Part shown: positions 52,501 through 60,765 of the stretch, one piece after another | How positions within the stretch are numbered: the first letter of the stretch is position 1 | Layout of the letters: the number at the start of each line of letters is the position of its first letter | Assembly: GCF_014126615.1 (NCBI RefSeq) | Contig: NZ_CP059897.1 | Span: 1,178,001 to 1,242,000, forward strand | Source: Ciceribacter thiooxidans | GTDB taxonomy: Bacteria > Pseudomonadota > Alphaproteobacteria > Rhizobiales > Rhizobiaceae | Direction: 5' to 3' | DNA: 64,000 nt | Position numbers and translations under genes: made by a program | Notes under the pieces: generated by a model | What the model was told of the DNA's origin: nothing | The model's input: only the letters and a program-made list of their open reading frames with translations | The model's database searches: none

Positions 52501-53263
52501 AGCCCCAGAGGATGAGGAAGCCGGCATTGTACCAGTCGGCCGATTCCGGCACGTCCGTCTGTTCGCCCCAGGTCATCGGCGAGGCCGGCGGCAGGTCGCA
52601 GTACCAGTCGTAGAAGGACATGCAGACGCCGCCGAGCAGCGAAAGGTAGCGTGACCCCGCGGCATAGGAGACCATGGACATGGCCGGGATCGGCGAGAAG
52701 CCGACGACCCGGTCCGGCCCATAGGTCTTGGCGGTATAGGCATTCGCGGCGGCGATGATCTCGTTGACCTCGTCCCAGCTTGCACGCACGAAGCCCCCGA
52801 GGCCGCGCATTTTCATGTAGTCGGCACGCTTTTCAGGATCTTCCTGGATTGCGGCCCACGCGCCGATCGGCGTCTTGAGCGTGCGCTCCTTCCGCCACAG
52901 CTTGAGGAGGCGCGAGCGTATCAGCGGATGTTTCACCCGATTGGCCGAATACATGTACCAGCTGTAGCTGGCGCCGCGCGCGCAGCCGCGCGGCTCGTGG
53001 TTGGGAAGATCCGGCCGTGTGCGGGGATAGTCCGTCTGCTGGGTCTCCCAGGTAACGATCCCGCCCTTGACGTAGATCTTCCACGAACACGAACCCGTGC
53101 AGTTCACCCCATGCGTCGAGCGCACGATCTTGTCGTGCTGCCAACGCTTGCGATAGGCATCCTCCCAATCCCGGTTTTCTGTCGTCGTGACGCCGTGTCC
53201 CTGCGAGAATGTGCCGACGTTCTTGCGCGCCAGGAAGTTCAGGCGATCGAGCAGATGGCTCAT
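49505..53263 (-). CDS. narG: Respiratory nitrate reductase alpha subunit (Mo-bisMGD) NarG
   Basis: A 1252-residue catalytic subunit facing the cytoplasm. The N-terminal FS0 cluster motif is HGVNCTGSCSW with the last Cys in PRGCARG (His plus three Cys). The molybdenum ligand Asp lies in WYCDLPPASPMTWGEQTD. Internal blocks such as HWYHMDMNYRGIINMLVMCG and WVEVYNTNGAIVARA match NarG. Start 53263 (MSHLLDRLNF) is the family start; the frame extends upstream only through the narK region. Confidence 0.98.
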   Translation of the reverse strand: MSHLLDRLNFLARKNVGTFSQGHGVTTTENRDWEDAYRKRWQHDKIVRSTHGVNCTGSCSWKIYVKGGIVTWETQQTDYPRTRPDLPNHEPRGCARGASYSWYMYSANRVKHPLIRSRLLKLWRKERTLKTPIGAWAAIQEDPEKRADYMKMRGLGGFVRASWDEVNEIIAAANAYTAKTYGPDRVVGFSPIPAMSMVSYAAGSRYLSLLGGVCMSFYDWYCDLPPASPMTWGEQTDVPESADWYNAGFLILWGSNVPQTRTPDAHFYTEVRYKGAKSVVVSPDYSEAAKFSDLWLHPKQGTDAALAMAIGHVILREFHLDRQAEYFEDYCRRYSDMPMLVKLTGKDGHFIPDRFVRASDFIGTLDETNNPEWKTVAVDAKTKQFVAPNGSIGYRWGEEGKWNLEAKDGKGADVELAMSFILDGDHDTVANVGFPYFGNREHDYFEGTDHDSVLVRKVPARKVKLADGETLVATVFDLFVANYGLDRGLNDPNAAKSYQENLPYTPAWAEKITGVPRDQIIAVAREFASNAEKTRGRSMVILGAGLNHWYHMDMNYRGIINMLVMCGCIGQSGGGWSHYVGQEKLRPQTGWTALAFALDWNRPPRHMNSTSFFYAHTDQWRYETLKIDDILSPTAPEGPWDASLIDYNIRAERMGWLPSAPQLKTNPLEVSRQASAAGKEAKDYVAEQLKAGTLSMACEDPDDKANWPRNMFVWRSNLLGSSGKGHEYFLKHLLGTKHGLLGKDLGEEGRQASKEAVWHDEAPEGKLDLLVTLDFRMSTTCVYSDIVLPTATWYEKNDLNTSDMHPFIHPLSSAADPAWEARSDWEIFKGIAKAFSDVAPEILGVEKDVVLVPTLHDTAGELAQAFDVKDWKKGEIEPVPGKTMPAVVVVERDYPNLYKKFTSVGNLLDKLGNGGKGIAWNTEHEVDLLARLNGVVQEEGVTKGRPRIESDIDATEVILSLAPETNGEVAVKAWEALSKFTGRDHTHLAIPKEDEKIRFRDVVAQPRKIISSPTWSGLESEKVCYNAGYTNVHELIPWRTLTGRQQLYQDHLWMRAFGEGFCVYRPPIDTKTVNPAIRSKADGKPHLVLNFITPHQKWGIHSTYSDNLLMLTLNRGGPVVWISEPDAKRAGIVDNDWVEVYNTNGAIVARAVVSQRMKDGTIFMYHAQEKIVNTPGSPITGQRGGIHNSVTRVITKPTHMIGGYAHQAYGFNYYGTVGSNRDEFVVVRKLETVDWLEGPHSEGIADNKEAAE

Positions 53264-53280
53264 GGTGTTCTCCTCCGATT

Positions 53281-56025
53281 TCAGGCGGTTGCGGCAGCCG
53301 GGCTGACCCGACCGCGCTCGAGGTCGTAGAGCAGGCCGCCCCTGCGTGTGTAGACGGCCCAGGTGATCGCGATGCAGGTGACGTAGAAGAGCAGGAAGGA
53401 CCAGAGCGCCGCTTCCGGTCCGCCAGTAAGCATGATCGAGGTGCCGTAGCCCTTGGGGATAAAGAAGGCTCCGAAGGCGGCGATCGCGGAGGTGAAGCCA
53501 GTGATCGCCGCCGATTCCTTCTCGGCTTGCAGGCGACGCTCTTCCGCAGTCGCCTTCGGCATCAGTCGAGCCATTTCCTTGCGCATGATCGCGGGGATCA
53601 TCTGGAAGGTGGAGGCATTGCCGACACCGGTTGCGAAGAAGAGCAGCAGGAAGGAGGCGAAGAAGCCCCAGAAGGCATTCGGCTGCTCCTTGATGCCGAT
53701 GAAGTAGAGCACACCCGAGACACCAATCATCATCAGGGCAAACGCCCAGAAGGTGACGCGACCGCCGCCGAACTTGTCGGAGAGCCAGCCGGTGCCGGAG
53801 CGCGAAAGCGCACCGACCAACGGCCCGAGGAAGGCAAACTGCAGGACGTTGACGTCCGGAAACAGCGTCTTGGTAAGCAGCGGGAAGCCTGCGGAATAGC
53901 CGATGAAGGAACCGAAGGTACCCGTATAGAGCCAGCACATGATCCAGTTGTGCTTGCGCTGGAAGATCACCGCCTGTTCGGCGAAGGAAGCCTTGGCCGA
54001 GGCGATATCGTTCATGCCGAACCAGTTGCCGAGGGCCGCCAGGATGATGAACGGCACGAAGATGAAGCCGGCATTCTGCAGCCATAGCGGCGCCTCGCCT
54101 GTGGCCGACGTAACCATCGCGGGATCACCGCCCAGCCCGCCGAATATGCCCGCGGTGATCGCCAGCGGCACGACGAACTGTACGACGCTGACCCCGAGGT
54201 TGCCGAGACCGGCGTTGAGGGCGAGCGCGTTGCCCTTTTCCGCCTTCGGAAAGAAGAAGGAGATGTTCGACATGGAGGAGGCAAAGTTGCCGCCGCCGAA
54301 GCCGCAAAGCAGCGCGAGCAGGAGAAGGATCACATAGGGCGTGTCGGGATTCTGCACTGCATAGCCGATACCGAGTGCCGGAATGATCAGCGACCACGTG
54401 GTGAGCGTCGTCCAGAGCCGCCCGCCGAAAACAGGCACCATGAACGAGTAGAATATGCGAAGCGTCGCGCCCGAAAGGCCGGGCAACGCCGCGAGCCAGA
54501 AGAGCTGGTCGGTGGTGAATGTGAAGCCGACCAGTGGCAGCTTGGCCACGACGACGGACCAGACCTGCCAGATGGCGAAGGAGAGAAGCAGTGCCGGGAT
54601 CGAGAGCCACAGATTGCGGCGCGCGATGGCTCGGCCCTTGTCGTTCCAGAATGCCGGGTCTTCTGGTCGCCAGTCGGTCAGAACGGTGCTGTTTTCCTTG
54701 ACCGGCTTGCGAACGCCCTCGCCCATACCCTTCATTTCCGGGAAGAAAGGCAGCTCCGCCAGCTTCTCGCCAACGGCCTCCTTCTCCATCTGGCGGACGG
54801 CGAGATGCATCCAGGTGAGCGACCCGAGTGCGACGAGGAAGAGGAGCATGAAGCAGCTCGTCCACAGACCCGTGAGATCGAGCAGCAGCCCGAAGACGAT
54901 CGGCAGGATGAAGCCGCCGAGGCCGCCGATCATGCCGACCAGGCCACCGACGGAGCCGACGCTCTCCGGATAATAGACCGGTATGTGCTTGAACACCGCG
55001 GCCTTGCCGAGCGCCATGAAGAAGCCGAGGATGAAGACAGTGACGGTGAAACCGATCAAGCCCATCTCTGCGTGGAAGGCGATCGGTCCTTTCGCACCCT
55101 GTACGACGTAGTCTGTCGGCGGGTAAGCGAGAACGAAGGTCGCGGCGACCGAAACCAGGAAAGTCCAGTACATGACGCGGCGGGCGCCGTAGACGTCGGA
55201 GAGGTGCCCGCCATAGGCACGGAACAGACTGGCCGGAACCGAGAAGAAGGCAGCGATCATGCCTGCGGCGCGAATGTCGACGCCATAGACGTTGATCAGG
55301 TACTGCGGCAGCCAGAGCGAGAGCGCGACGAAGGCGCCGAAAACGAAGAAGTAATAGAGCGAGAAGCGCCACACCTGGACGTTTTTCAGCGGTTCCAGTT
55401 CCATCCAGGTGCTCTTCGGCTTTTCACCGGCGCGACGGCGCGCGACGAGAACCGGATCATCCTTGGCGGTGAACCAGAAGACAATCGCCATGACGACCAG
55501 CGCACCCGCCCAGACCTGGGCGACAGCGTGCGAGCCGAAGGCGACGAGCACCAAAGGTGCGAGAGACTTCGTCACCGCCGCACCGACATTGCCCGCGCCG
55601 AAGATGCCGAGCGCGGTGCCCTGCTTTTCCGGAGGGTACCAGCGCGACACATAGGCCACTCCGACCGCGAACGATCCTCCGGCGATGCCAACACCCAGGG
55701 CAGCAACCAGCACCTGCGGATAGGTCGTGGCATAGGTCAGGAAGAAGGTTGCGACGGCGGCCGCCAGCATGGTGGCAGTGAACACGACGCGTCCGCCATA
55801 GCGATCGGTCCAGATGCCCAGCACGACGCGGACGAGCGAGCCCGTCAGGATCGGCGTACCGACCAACAGACCGAATTGGGTTTCCGACAGGTTCAGGTCC
55901 TTGCGGATCTGAATGCCGATGATTGCGAAGATCGTCCAGACGGCGAAACAGACGGTGAAAGCGACGGTACTCATCGCCAGTGCTGTCTTCTGTCCCTGCG
56001 GACTGCCACCCACTGCGTTTGGCAT
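53281..56025 (-). CDS. narK: NarK1-NarK2 fused nitrate/nitrite transporter
   Basis: A 914-residue protein made of two MFS transporters in tandem. The first (about residues 15-420) has the NarK nitrate signature region (GAGNVGAAVTKSLAPL). A hydrophilic linker near 430-480 precedes the second (485-895), with LLALLCGFGGGNFASSMSNISFFFP. In Paracoccus NarK fusions one half acts as proton-nitrate symporter and the other as nitrate/nitrite antiporter. ATG 56025 is preferred over 56031, because GGGAG lies 6 bases before it. It heads the operon, 17 bases before narG. Confidence 0.95.
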   Translation of the reverse strand: MPNAVGGSPQGQKTALAMSTVAFTVCFAVWTIFAIIGIQIRKDLNLSETQFGLLVGTPILTGSLVRVVLGIWTDRYGGRVVFTATMLAAAVATFFLTYATTYPQVLVAALGVGIAGGSFAVGVAYVSRWYPPEKQGTALGIFGAGNVGAAVTKSLAPLVLVAFGSHAVAQVWAGALVVMAIVFWFTAKDDPVLVARRRAGEKPKSTWMELEPLKNVQVWRFSLYYFFVFGAFVALSLWLPQYLINVYGVDIRAAGMIAAFFSVPASLFRAYGGHLSDVYGARRVMYWTFLVSVAATFVLAYPPTDYVVQGAKGPIAFHAEMGLIGFTVTVFILGFFMALGKAAVFKHIPVYYPESVGSVGGLVGMIGGLGGFILPIVFGLLLDLTGLWTSCFMLLFLVALGSLTWMHLAVRQMEKEAVGEKLAELPFFPEMKGMGEGVRKPVKENSTVLTDWRPEDPAFWNDKGRAIARRNLWLSIPALLLSFAIWQVWSVVVAKLPLVGFTFTTDQLFWLAALPGLSGATLRIFYSFMVPVFGGRLWTTLTTWSLIIPALGIGYAVQNPDTPYVILLLLALLCGFGGGNFASSMSNISFFFPKAEKGNALALNAGLGNLGVSVVQFVVPLAITAGIFGGLGGDPAMVTSATGEAPLWLQNAGFIFVPFIILAALGNWFGMNDIASAKASFAEQAVIFQRKHNWIMCWLYTGTFGSFIGYSAGFPLLTKTLFPDVNVLQFAFLGPLVGALSRSGTGWLSDKFGGGRVTFWAFALMMIGVSGVLYFIGIKEQPNAFWGFFASFLLLFFATGVGNASTFQMIPAIMRKEMARLMPKATAEERRLQAEKESAAITGFTSAIAAFGAFFIPKGYGTSIMLTGGPEAALWSFLLFYVTCIAITWAVYTRRGGLLYDLERGRVSPAAATA

Positions 56026-56096
56026 TGCCATGCTCCCGTTTCGGAATTTTCACGTATTGCACAGCACACAAAATCGCAGATTCTCGCTTTCTGTCG

Positions 56097-56110
56097 TTGA
56101 TTTGGGTCAA
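56097..56110. promoter_or_regulatory. FNR/FixK/Dnr-type box upstream of narK
   Basis: TTGATTTGGGTCAA fits TTGAT-N4-GTCAA. Its centre is about 78 bases before narK. If it acts at -41.5, transcription would start near 56062 and leave a short leader. Oxygen- or nitrogen-oxide-responsive Crp/Fnr activators bind such boxes. Confidence 0.8.
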
Positions 56111-56266
56111 GAGCCTTTCGGTGCGACATAATTATACATATACAAAACTATTTTATACAGTGATTTGACATGTTTTTACTTTATGACGCGATATTGTGTT
56201 CTTTTCAATTGACTTTTTTCGTGTCGTGAATTGAAATCGCTGGAGAGCAAGGCAGGTGCGGTAGGG

Positions 56267-57019
56267 ATGCATACGGACGACATCGAGACGCTCAGGCGCC
56301 TGAACATTCTGCAAGGCGTAAAGGAAAGCACGTTCGGCCGGATCATAACGCCGAGCTTTTTGCAGTCCTTCCCCGCCGGAACCGTTCTTCTTCGCGAGAA
56401 TACACCAGCTGACTTCCTGTATATTGTGCTGGAAGGACTGGTGGAGATGTCGGCAGCATCCGACAGCAGCGAAACTGTCACGGAAATCTTAGGCCCCGTG
56501 AATCTGTTTATACTTGCAGCGGTCTTGAACGATAACGTCTGCCTTCAGTCCGCCCGCACGCTGACACCCGCGCGTATTCTCATGATTCCGGCTCCATTGA
56601 TCCGGGAATTGCTCGGCGAAGACCAGAACTTCATGAGAGCGGTTGTCTTCGAGTTGGCACGGGCCTATCGCCGCACCGTCAAGGAACTGAAGAAGCAGAA
56701 GCTTCGCAGCGGGGCAAAGCGTCTGGCCAACTGGATCCTGCGCGAATACGCCCGGCAGGAGCAAAATGTCGCGATGAGGCTGCCGTTCGAAAAGCGCGTG
56801 CTTGCCTCGTATCTCGGGATGACACCCGAGAACCTGTCCCGCGGTTTTGCCACGCTTGCGCAATACGGAGTGCAGGCCAGCGGCGGCAGCATTCTCCTGT
56901 CGGATCTTCCCGCCTTGACCGGGTTCGCCAATCCCTCGCCCCTGATCGACGGCGAGGAGCCGACCGTGATGGCCACGAGGGGAAATGGCGGCCGGACGGA
57001 ACGATCGCCGGCGGCTTAA
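56267..57019 (+). CDS. Crp/Fnr-family regulator divergent from the nar operon
   Basis: A 250-residue regulator with an N-terminal effector beta-roll (LQSFPAGTVLLRENTPADFLYIVLEGLVEM), a long dimer helix and a C-terminal helix-turn-helix containing TPENLSRGF. The E-x2-S-R of the recognition helix is the FNR type that reads TTGA half-sites. It lacks an Fnr-type N-terminal Cys cluster, so it is more like Dnr/NnrR/NarR regulators. It is divergent from narK and probably acts on the box at 56097. TTG 56231 is an alternative start. Confidence 0.9.
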   Translation: MHTDDIETLRRLNILQGVKESTFGRIITPSFLQSFPAGTVLLRENTPADFLYIVLEGLVEMSAASDSSETVTEILGPVNLFILAAVLNDNVCLQSARTLTPARILMIPAPLIRELLGEDQNFMRAVVFELARAYRRTVKELKKQKLRSGAKRLANWILREYARQEQNVAMRLPFEKRVLASYLGMTPENLSRGFATLAQYGVQASGGSILLSDLPALTGFANPSPLIDGEEPTVMATRGNGGRTERSPAA

Positions 57020-57065
57020 TACGTTCGGACTGCTTGTGCAGTCGTTTGCTCGATCGCCGACCTGT

Positions 57066-58088
57066 TCAGAGATTTTCCTTCAGCAGAATCTCGATGCGTA
57101 TCCGTTCCTGTGAGACGATGGGTTCGCGCTGCTCCAGGCGCGCGCGCATGATGCGGGTCGCACTTCGAACCGCATGCCCCGGATCTTGAGCGATGACGGC
57201 ATCGATCCTGTCGTCACGGAGCGCGTCCTCGCTGAAAGGCGTAAGCTCGTGAACGATCACGGTGAGCGGCCTTGGGACGGTGACCGCCTCTATGGCCGAG
57301 ACCGGGATCCTTGCCTCGGCACTCAACACGTAGACCGCAGCGATATCCGGGTTGTGCTCCAGCATCCGGCGGATCACGAGGCCGGCGCGACGCTCGTCGC
57401 CGTAGGTCTCCACCGACGGTAAGGAAACGAGATACGGGAACTGGTCGTGGATGATCCTGTCGAAGCCCAGCCTGCGCTCTATGCTGTCCTGCGCCATCAT
57501 GGTTTCTGCCACGACCATGATCTTCCCCGGCGCGCTCGCGAGAAACCGCCCGATGAGCTTTCCCGCCGTGGCGCCGGCGGCGAGATTGTTCACGCCGACG
57601 AAATCCGCCGCTGGCAGCTTTTCGTGACCTGAAAGGAACTGCACGACCTTGATGCCGCGCTCGATCAGCCGGGCCATGGCGTCGCGGACTTGCGGCGATT
57701 CCGGCGCCATGATCGCCACACCGTCGAGTTCATCGGGTTCGAGGCCGGAGAGATACCTCGCGACCGCATGCGGGTCGGACATCGGCATCTGCATGAGATC
57801 GATGTCGGTCAGATCGGAACGCAGCGCCTCGCGCGCCTCCCCCACTTCCCTCAGGATCCGTTGGAGATACTGATCACCTGCGCGCGGCAGGACGAATCGA
57901 AAGCGGTAGGTGCGGTTGCGCGCGAGGTTGACGGCCGCCGGATTGCGCACGAAGCCGATCCGCTCGATCGCCTCGTTCACCTTCCGCGCCGCCTTCGCGC
58001 TGACATTCGGCCGATCGTTCAGCACACGGTCCACCGTGGCAAGACTGACACCTGCGGCTTCCGCGAGGTCCTTGGCTGTGGGTCTCAT
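57066..58088 (-). CDS. LacI-family regulator divergent from the ABC transporter operon
   Basis: A 340-residue LacI-type repressor. The head is PTAKDLAEAAGVSLATVDRV ... LNDRPNVSAKAARKVNEAI, with hinge GFVRNPAAVNLARNRTY. The effector-binding domain is of the sugar-binding periplasmic type (DGVAIMAPESPQVRDAM, FVGVNNLAAGATAGKLIG). It faces the transporter operon across 296 bases that hold two identical 18-bp palindromes, its probable operators. Confidence 0.92.
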   Translation of the reverse strand: MRPTAKDLAEAAGVSLATVDRVLNDRPNVSAKAARKVNEAIERIGFVRNPAAVNLARNRTYRFRFVLPRAGDQYLQRILREVGEAREALRSDLTDIDLMQMPMSDPHAVARYLSGLEPDELDGVAIMAPESPQVRDAMARLIERGIKVVQFLSGHEKLPAADFVGVNNLAAGATAGKLIGRFLASAPGKIMVVAETMMAQDSIERRLGFDRIIHDQFPYLVSLPSVETYGDERRAGLVIRRMLEHNPDIAAVYVLSAEARIPVSAIEAVTVPRPLTVIVHELTPFSEDALRDDRIDAVIAQDPGHAVRSATRIMRARLEQREPIVSQERIRIEILLKENL

Positions 58089-58159
58089 GAGGCCTTTCTA
58101 CATATCGACACCGGAGTCGGCATAGACTTCTCCAACAATTTCAAACGAAAAGCAAGAAA

Positions 58160-58177
58160 TTGAGGTGCGCACCTCAA
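58160..58177. promoter_or_regulatory. Operator copy 1, perfect 18-bp palindrome
   Basis: TTGAGGTGCGCACCTCAA is perfectly palindromic and identical to the copy at 58190. It lies 72 bases upstream of the lacI start. Confidence 0.8.
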
Positions 58178-58189
58178 AATTTCCTTGCA

Positions 58190-58207
58190 TTGAGGTGCGC
58201 ACCTCAA
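58190..58207. promoter_or_regulatory. Operator copy 2, perfect 18-bp palindrome
   Basis: Same sequence as copy 1; centres are 30 bases apart (about three helical turns), a spacing that allows two repressor dimers on one DNA face. Confidence 0.8.
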
Positions 58208-58233
58208 TTATAGACTCGTCCAGGGTCGAGAAC

Positions 58234-58363
58234 CCGGACGCGAGCTGCGTCCGGCAAGCACTCGACATGCGGCCGGCGGAGGAGAATTGCCGGCCCGGAG
58301 GACTGAACATTGCATTGGTTGCCCTGGAGGGGGCGTCGAACGCATCCCGATGGAGATCGGGAT
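58234..58363 (+). other. Leader with three successive hairpins before the binding-protein gene
   Basis: Hairpin one: CCGGACGC-GAGCT-GCGTCCGG (58234-58254). Hairpin two: GGCCGGC/GCCGGCC around 11 bases (58271-58295). Hairpin three: ATCCCGAT-GGAG-ATCGGGAT (58344-58363), ending about 21 bases before the start codon and just before the AGGGAGGAG site. They may stabilise the mRNA or control its translation. No known riboswitch consensus was recognised. Confidence 0.5.
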
Positions 58364-58384
58364 CGGTCAAGGGAGGAGAACGTC

Positions 58385-59719
58385 ATGAAATCCGCATTCC
58401 TGAAATCCACGGTCGCCGTGGGCGCTCTGATCTGGTCGAGCCTGTCGGGCGCGACCGCAGTCAAGGCCGAAGAACTCACGCTTTGCTGGGCCGCGTGGGA
58501 CCCGGCCAACGCACTGGTCGAACTCAGCAAGGATTTCGAAGCCAAGTCCGGCCACAAGATGAAGTTCGAGTTCGTGCCGTGGCCGAACTTCGCCGACCGC
58601 ATGCTCAACGAACTGAATTCCGGCGGTAAGCTGTGCGACCTGATGATCGGCGACAGCCAGTGGATCGGCGGCGCCGCAGAGAACGGACAGTATGTGAAGC
58701 TCAACGATTTCTTCGACAAGGAAGGAATCAAGATGGAGAACTTCATCCCCGCGACCGTCGTCGGCTATGCCGAATGGCCGAAGAACTCGCCGAACTACTG
58801 GGCGCTTCCCGCCTTCGGCGACGTGGTCGGCTGGACCTACCGCAAGGACTGGTTCTCCCGCCCCGAACTGCAGGACGAATTCAAGAAGAAGTACGGCCGT
58901 GATCTCGCCGTGCCGAAGACCTTCGCGGAACTCAAGGACATCGCCGAGTTCTTCCAGGGGCGCAACATCGACGGCAAAACCGTCTACGGCGCAGCGATCT
59001 ATACCGAGCGCGGCTCTGAAGGCATCACCATGGGGGCGATGGATGCCCTCTATTCCTTCGGCTTCGAATACCAGAACCCGGACAAGGCCTATGACATGGA
59101 CGGCTTCGTCAATTCGCCCCAGGCAATCGCGGGTCTCGAATACTACAAGACGCTCTACGACTGCTGCACGCCGCCGGGATCGTCCGACGCTTACATGTCG
59201 GAGAACATCGATGCCTACAAATCGGGCCAAGTCGCGCTGCAGATGAACTTCGCCTTCATCTGGCCGGGGATCAACGCCGACCCGAATGTCGGCGGCGACA
59301 AGTCCGGCTATTTCCCCAACCCTGCAGGTCCTGACGGTAAGCAGTTCGCCCAGCTCGGCGGCCAGGGCATCTCGGTGGTTGCCGCATCCACGAAGCAGGA
59401 TGCCGCGCTCCAATACATCAAATGGTTTGCGCAGCCCGAGATCCAGCAGAAGTGGTGGTCGCTCGGCGGCTACTCCGCACTCCGTTCGGTCGTGGAAGAT
59501 CCGGGTTTCGCCACCAGCCAGCCCTATGCCCAGACCTTCCTCGACTCCATGGCCATCGTGAAGGATTTCTGGGCGGAACCGTCCTATGCCTCGCTCCTGC
59601 AGGCAACGCAGAGGCGCTTCCACAACTACGTGGTCGCAGGACAGGGTACGGCCAAGGAAGCCCTCGACGGGCTGGTCAAGGACTGGACGGAAGTCTTCGA
59701 GGACGAAGGCAAGATCTGA
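58385..59719 (+). CDS. Sugar ABC transporter periplasmic binding protein
   Basis: A 444-residue extracellular solute-binding protein of the maltose/glycerol phosphate type (family 1). A signal peptide of about 26 residues ends VKA. Mature blocks: LTLCWAAWDPANALVELSKDFEAKSG, NELNSGGKLCDLMIGDSQWIGG, GQVALQMNFAFIWPG. Start 58385 has AGGGAGGAG upstream. The substrate is probably a sugar or polyol; not readable from sequence. Confidence 0.95.
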   Translation: MKSAFLKSTVAVGALIWSSLSGATAVKAEELTLCWAAWDPANALVELSKDFEAKSGHKMKFEFVPWPNFADRMLNELNSGGKLCDLMIGDSQWIGGAAENGQYVKLNDFFDKEGIKMENFIPATVVGYAEWPKNSPNYWALPAFGDVVGWTYRKDWFSRPELQDEFKKKYGRDLAVPKTFAELKDIAEFFQGRNIDGKTVYGAAIYTERGSEGITMGAMDALYSFGFEYQNPDKAYDMDGFVNSPQAIAGLEYYKTLYDCCTPPGSSDAYMSENIDAYKSGQVALQMNFAFIWPGINADPNVGGDKSGYFPNPAGPDGKQFAQLGGQGISVVAASTKQDAALQYIKWFAQPEIQQKWWSLGGYSALRSVVEDPGFATSQPYAQTFLDSMAIVKDFWAEPSYASLLQATQRRFHNYVVAGQGTAKEALDGLVKDWTEVFEDEGKI

Positions 59720-59759
59720 CCCCTGCCCCGGGCCTCACGACTCGAGGTCATTCGTTCAA

Positions 59760-59786
59760 GCGGTGCCGGCATCATTCCGGCACCGC
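59760..59786 (+). other. Stable hairpin between binding-protein and permease genes
   Basis: Ten-base perfect arms (GCGGTGCCGG and complement) around a 7-base loop, 40 bases after the binding-protein stop. This is typical of mRNA-stabilising or attenuating hairpins that raise binding-protein levels above those of the permeases. Confidence 0.65.
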
Positions 59787-59817
59787 CCGCTCATTCCATT
59801 CTTATTGGGGGTAGCCC

Positions 59818-60765
59818 ATGTCCGAGAGCGCAATCGACCGCCTCGCGCGCGCAACACCGTCCGGTGTCTCCAGGAGAATTTCAGGCCTGTCCGACAGGGC
59901 TATCGCCTGGATCTTCGTGACGCCGACGATCCTCCTGCTACTTGCGGTCAACATCTTTCCGCTGATCTGGACCGTCAGGCTGAGCTTCACCAATTTCCGG
60001 GTCAACCGGCCAGGCGAGGCGCCGGAATTCGTCGGATTGCGCAATTACACCCGCATCCTGACCGATGGCGACATCTGGCTTACCATGCAGGCGACTGCGC
60101 ATTTTCTCTTCTGGACAATCTCCCTTCAGGTGCTGATCGGCTTTACACTTGCCTACCTGATCAACAAGAAGTTTCGTGGAAACGACCTCTGGACGACGAT
60201 CATCGTGCTGCCGATGATGCTGAGCCCGGCCGTCGTCGGCAACTTCTGGACCTTCCTCTACCAGCCGCAGATCGGCCTCTTCAATTACGTGGTCGGCTTC
60301 TTCACCGGCGCCGACCCCTCAAGCTTCTCGATGATCGGCGACGTCTCGCTCGCACCCTGGGCCATCGTCATCGTCGACACGTGGATGTGGACGCCCTTCG
60401 TCATGCTGATCTGCCTCGCCGGACTGCGGTCGATCCCCGATAGCATCTACGAGGCTGCCGAATGCGACCGGGCGAGCAAATGGCGACAGTTCTGGACCAT
60501 CACCATTCCTTTGGTATTGCCCTTCCTGATGCTCGCGGTCCTGTTCCGGGGCATCGAGAACTTCAAAATGTTCGATCTCGTCGTGCAGCTGACCGGCGGC
60601 GGTCCGGGCTCGGTGACGGAACTCACCTCGATCAACCTCAAGCGTGAAGCCTTCGAGAAATGGCGCACCGGCTATGCCTCAGCCTATGCGGTGATCCTCT
60701 TCGTCACGGTCTTCGGCCTCGCCTCGATCTATGTGAAGGCGCTGAACAAGGTGAAAGAACGATGA
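59818..60765 (+). CDS. Sugar ABC transporter permease (MalF/UgpA-like)
   Basis: A 315-residue membrane protein with six hydrophobic segments. The cytoplasmic EAA loop is visible (IYEAAECDRASKWRQFWTITIPL). It forms the channel with the next permease and contacts the ATPases. It overlaps the next gene by 4 bases (ATGA). Confidence 0.95.
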   Translation: MSESAIDRLARATPSGVSRRISGLSDRAIAWIFVTPTILLLLAVNIFPLIWTVRLSFTNFRVNRPGEAPEFVGLRNYTRILTDGDIWLTMQATAHFLFWTISLQVLIGFTLAYLINKKFRGNDLWTTIIVLPMMLSPAVVGNFWTFLYQPQIGLFNYVVGFFTGADPSSFSMIGDVSLAPWAIVIVDTWMWTPFVMLICLAGLRSIPDSIYEAAECDRASKWRQFWTITIPLVLPFLMLAVLFRGIENFKMFDLVVQLTGGGPGSVTELTSINLKREAFEKWRTGYASAYAVILFVTVFGLASIYVKALNKVKER

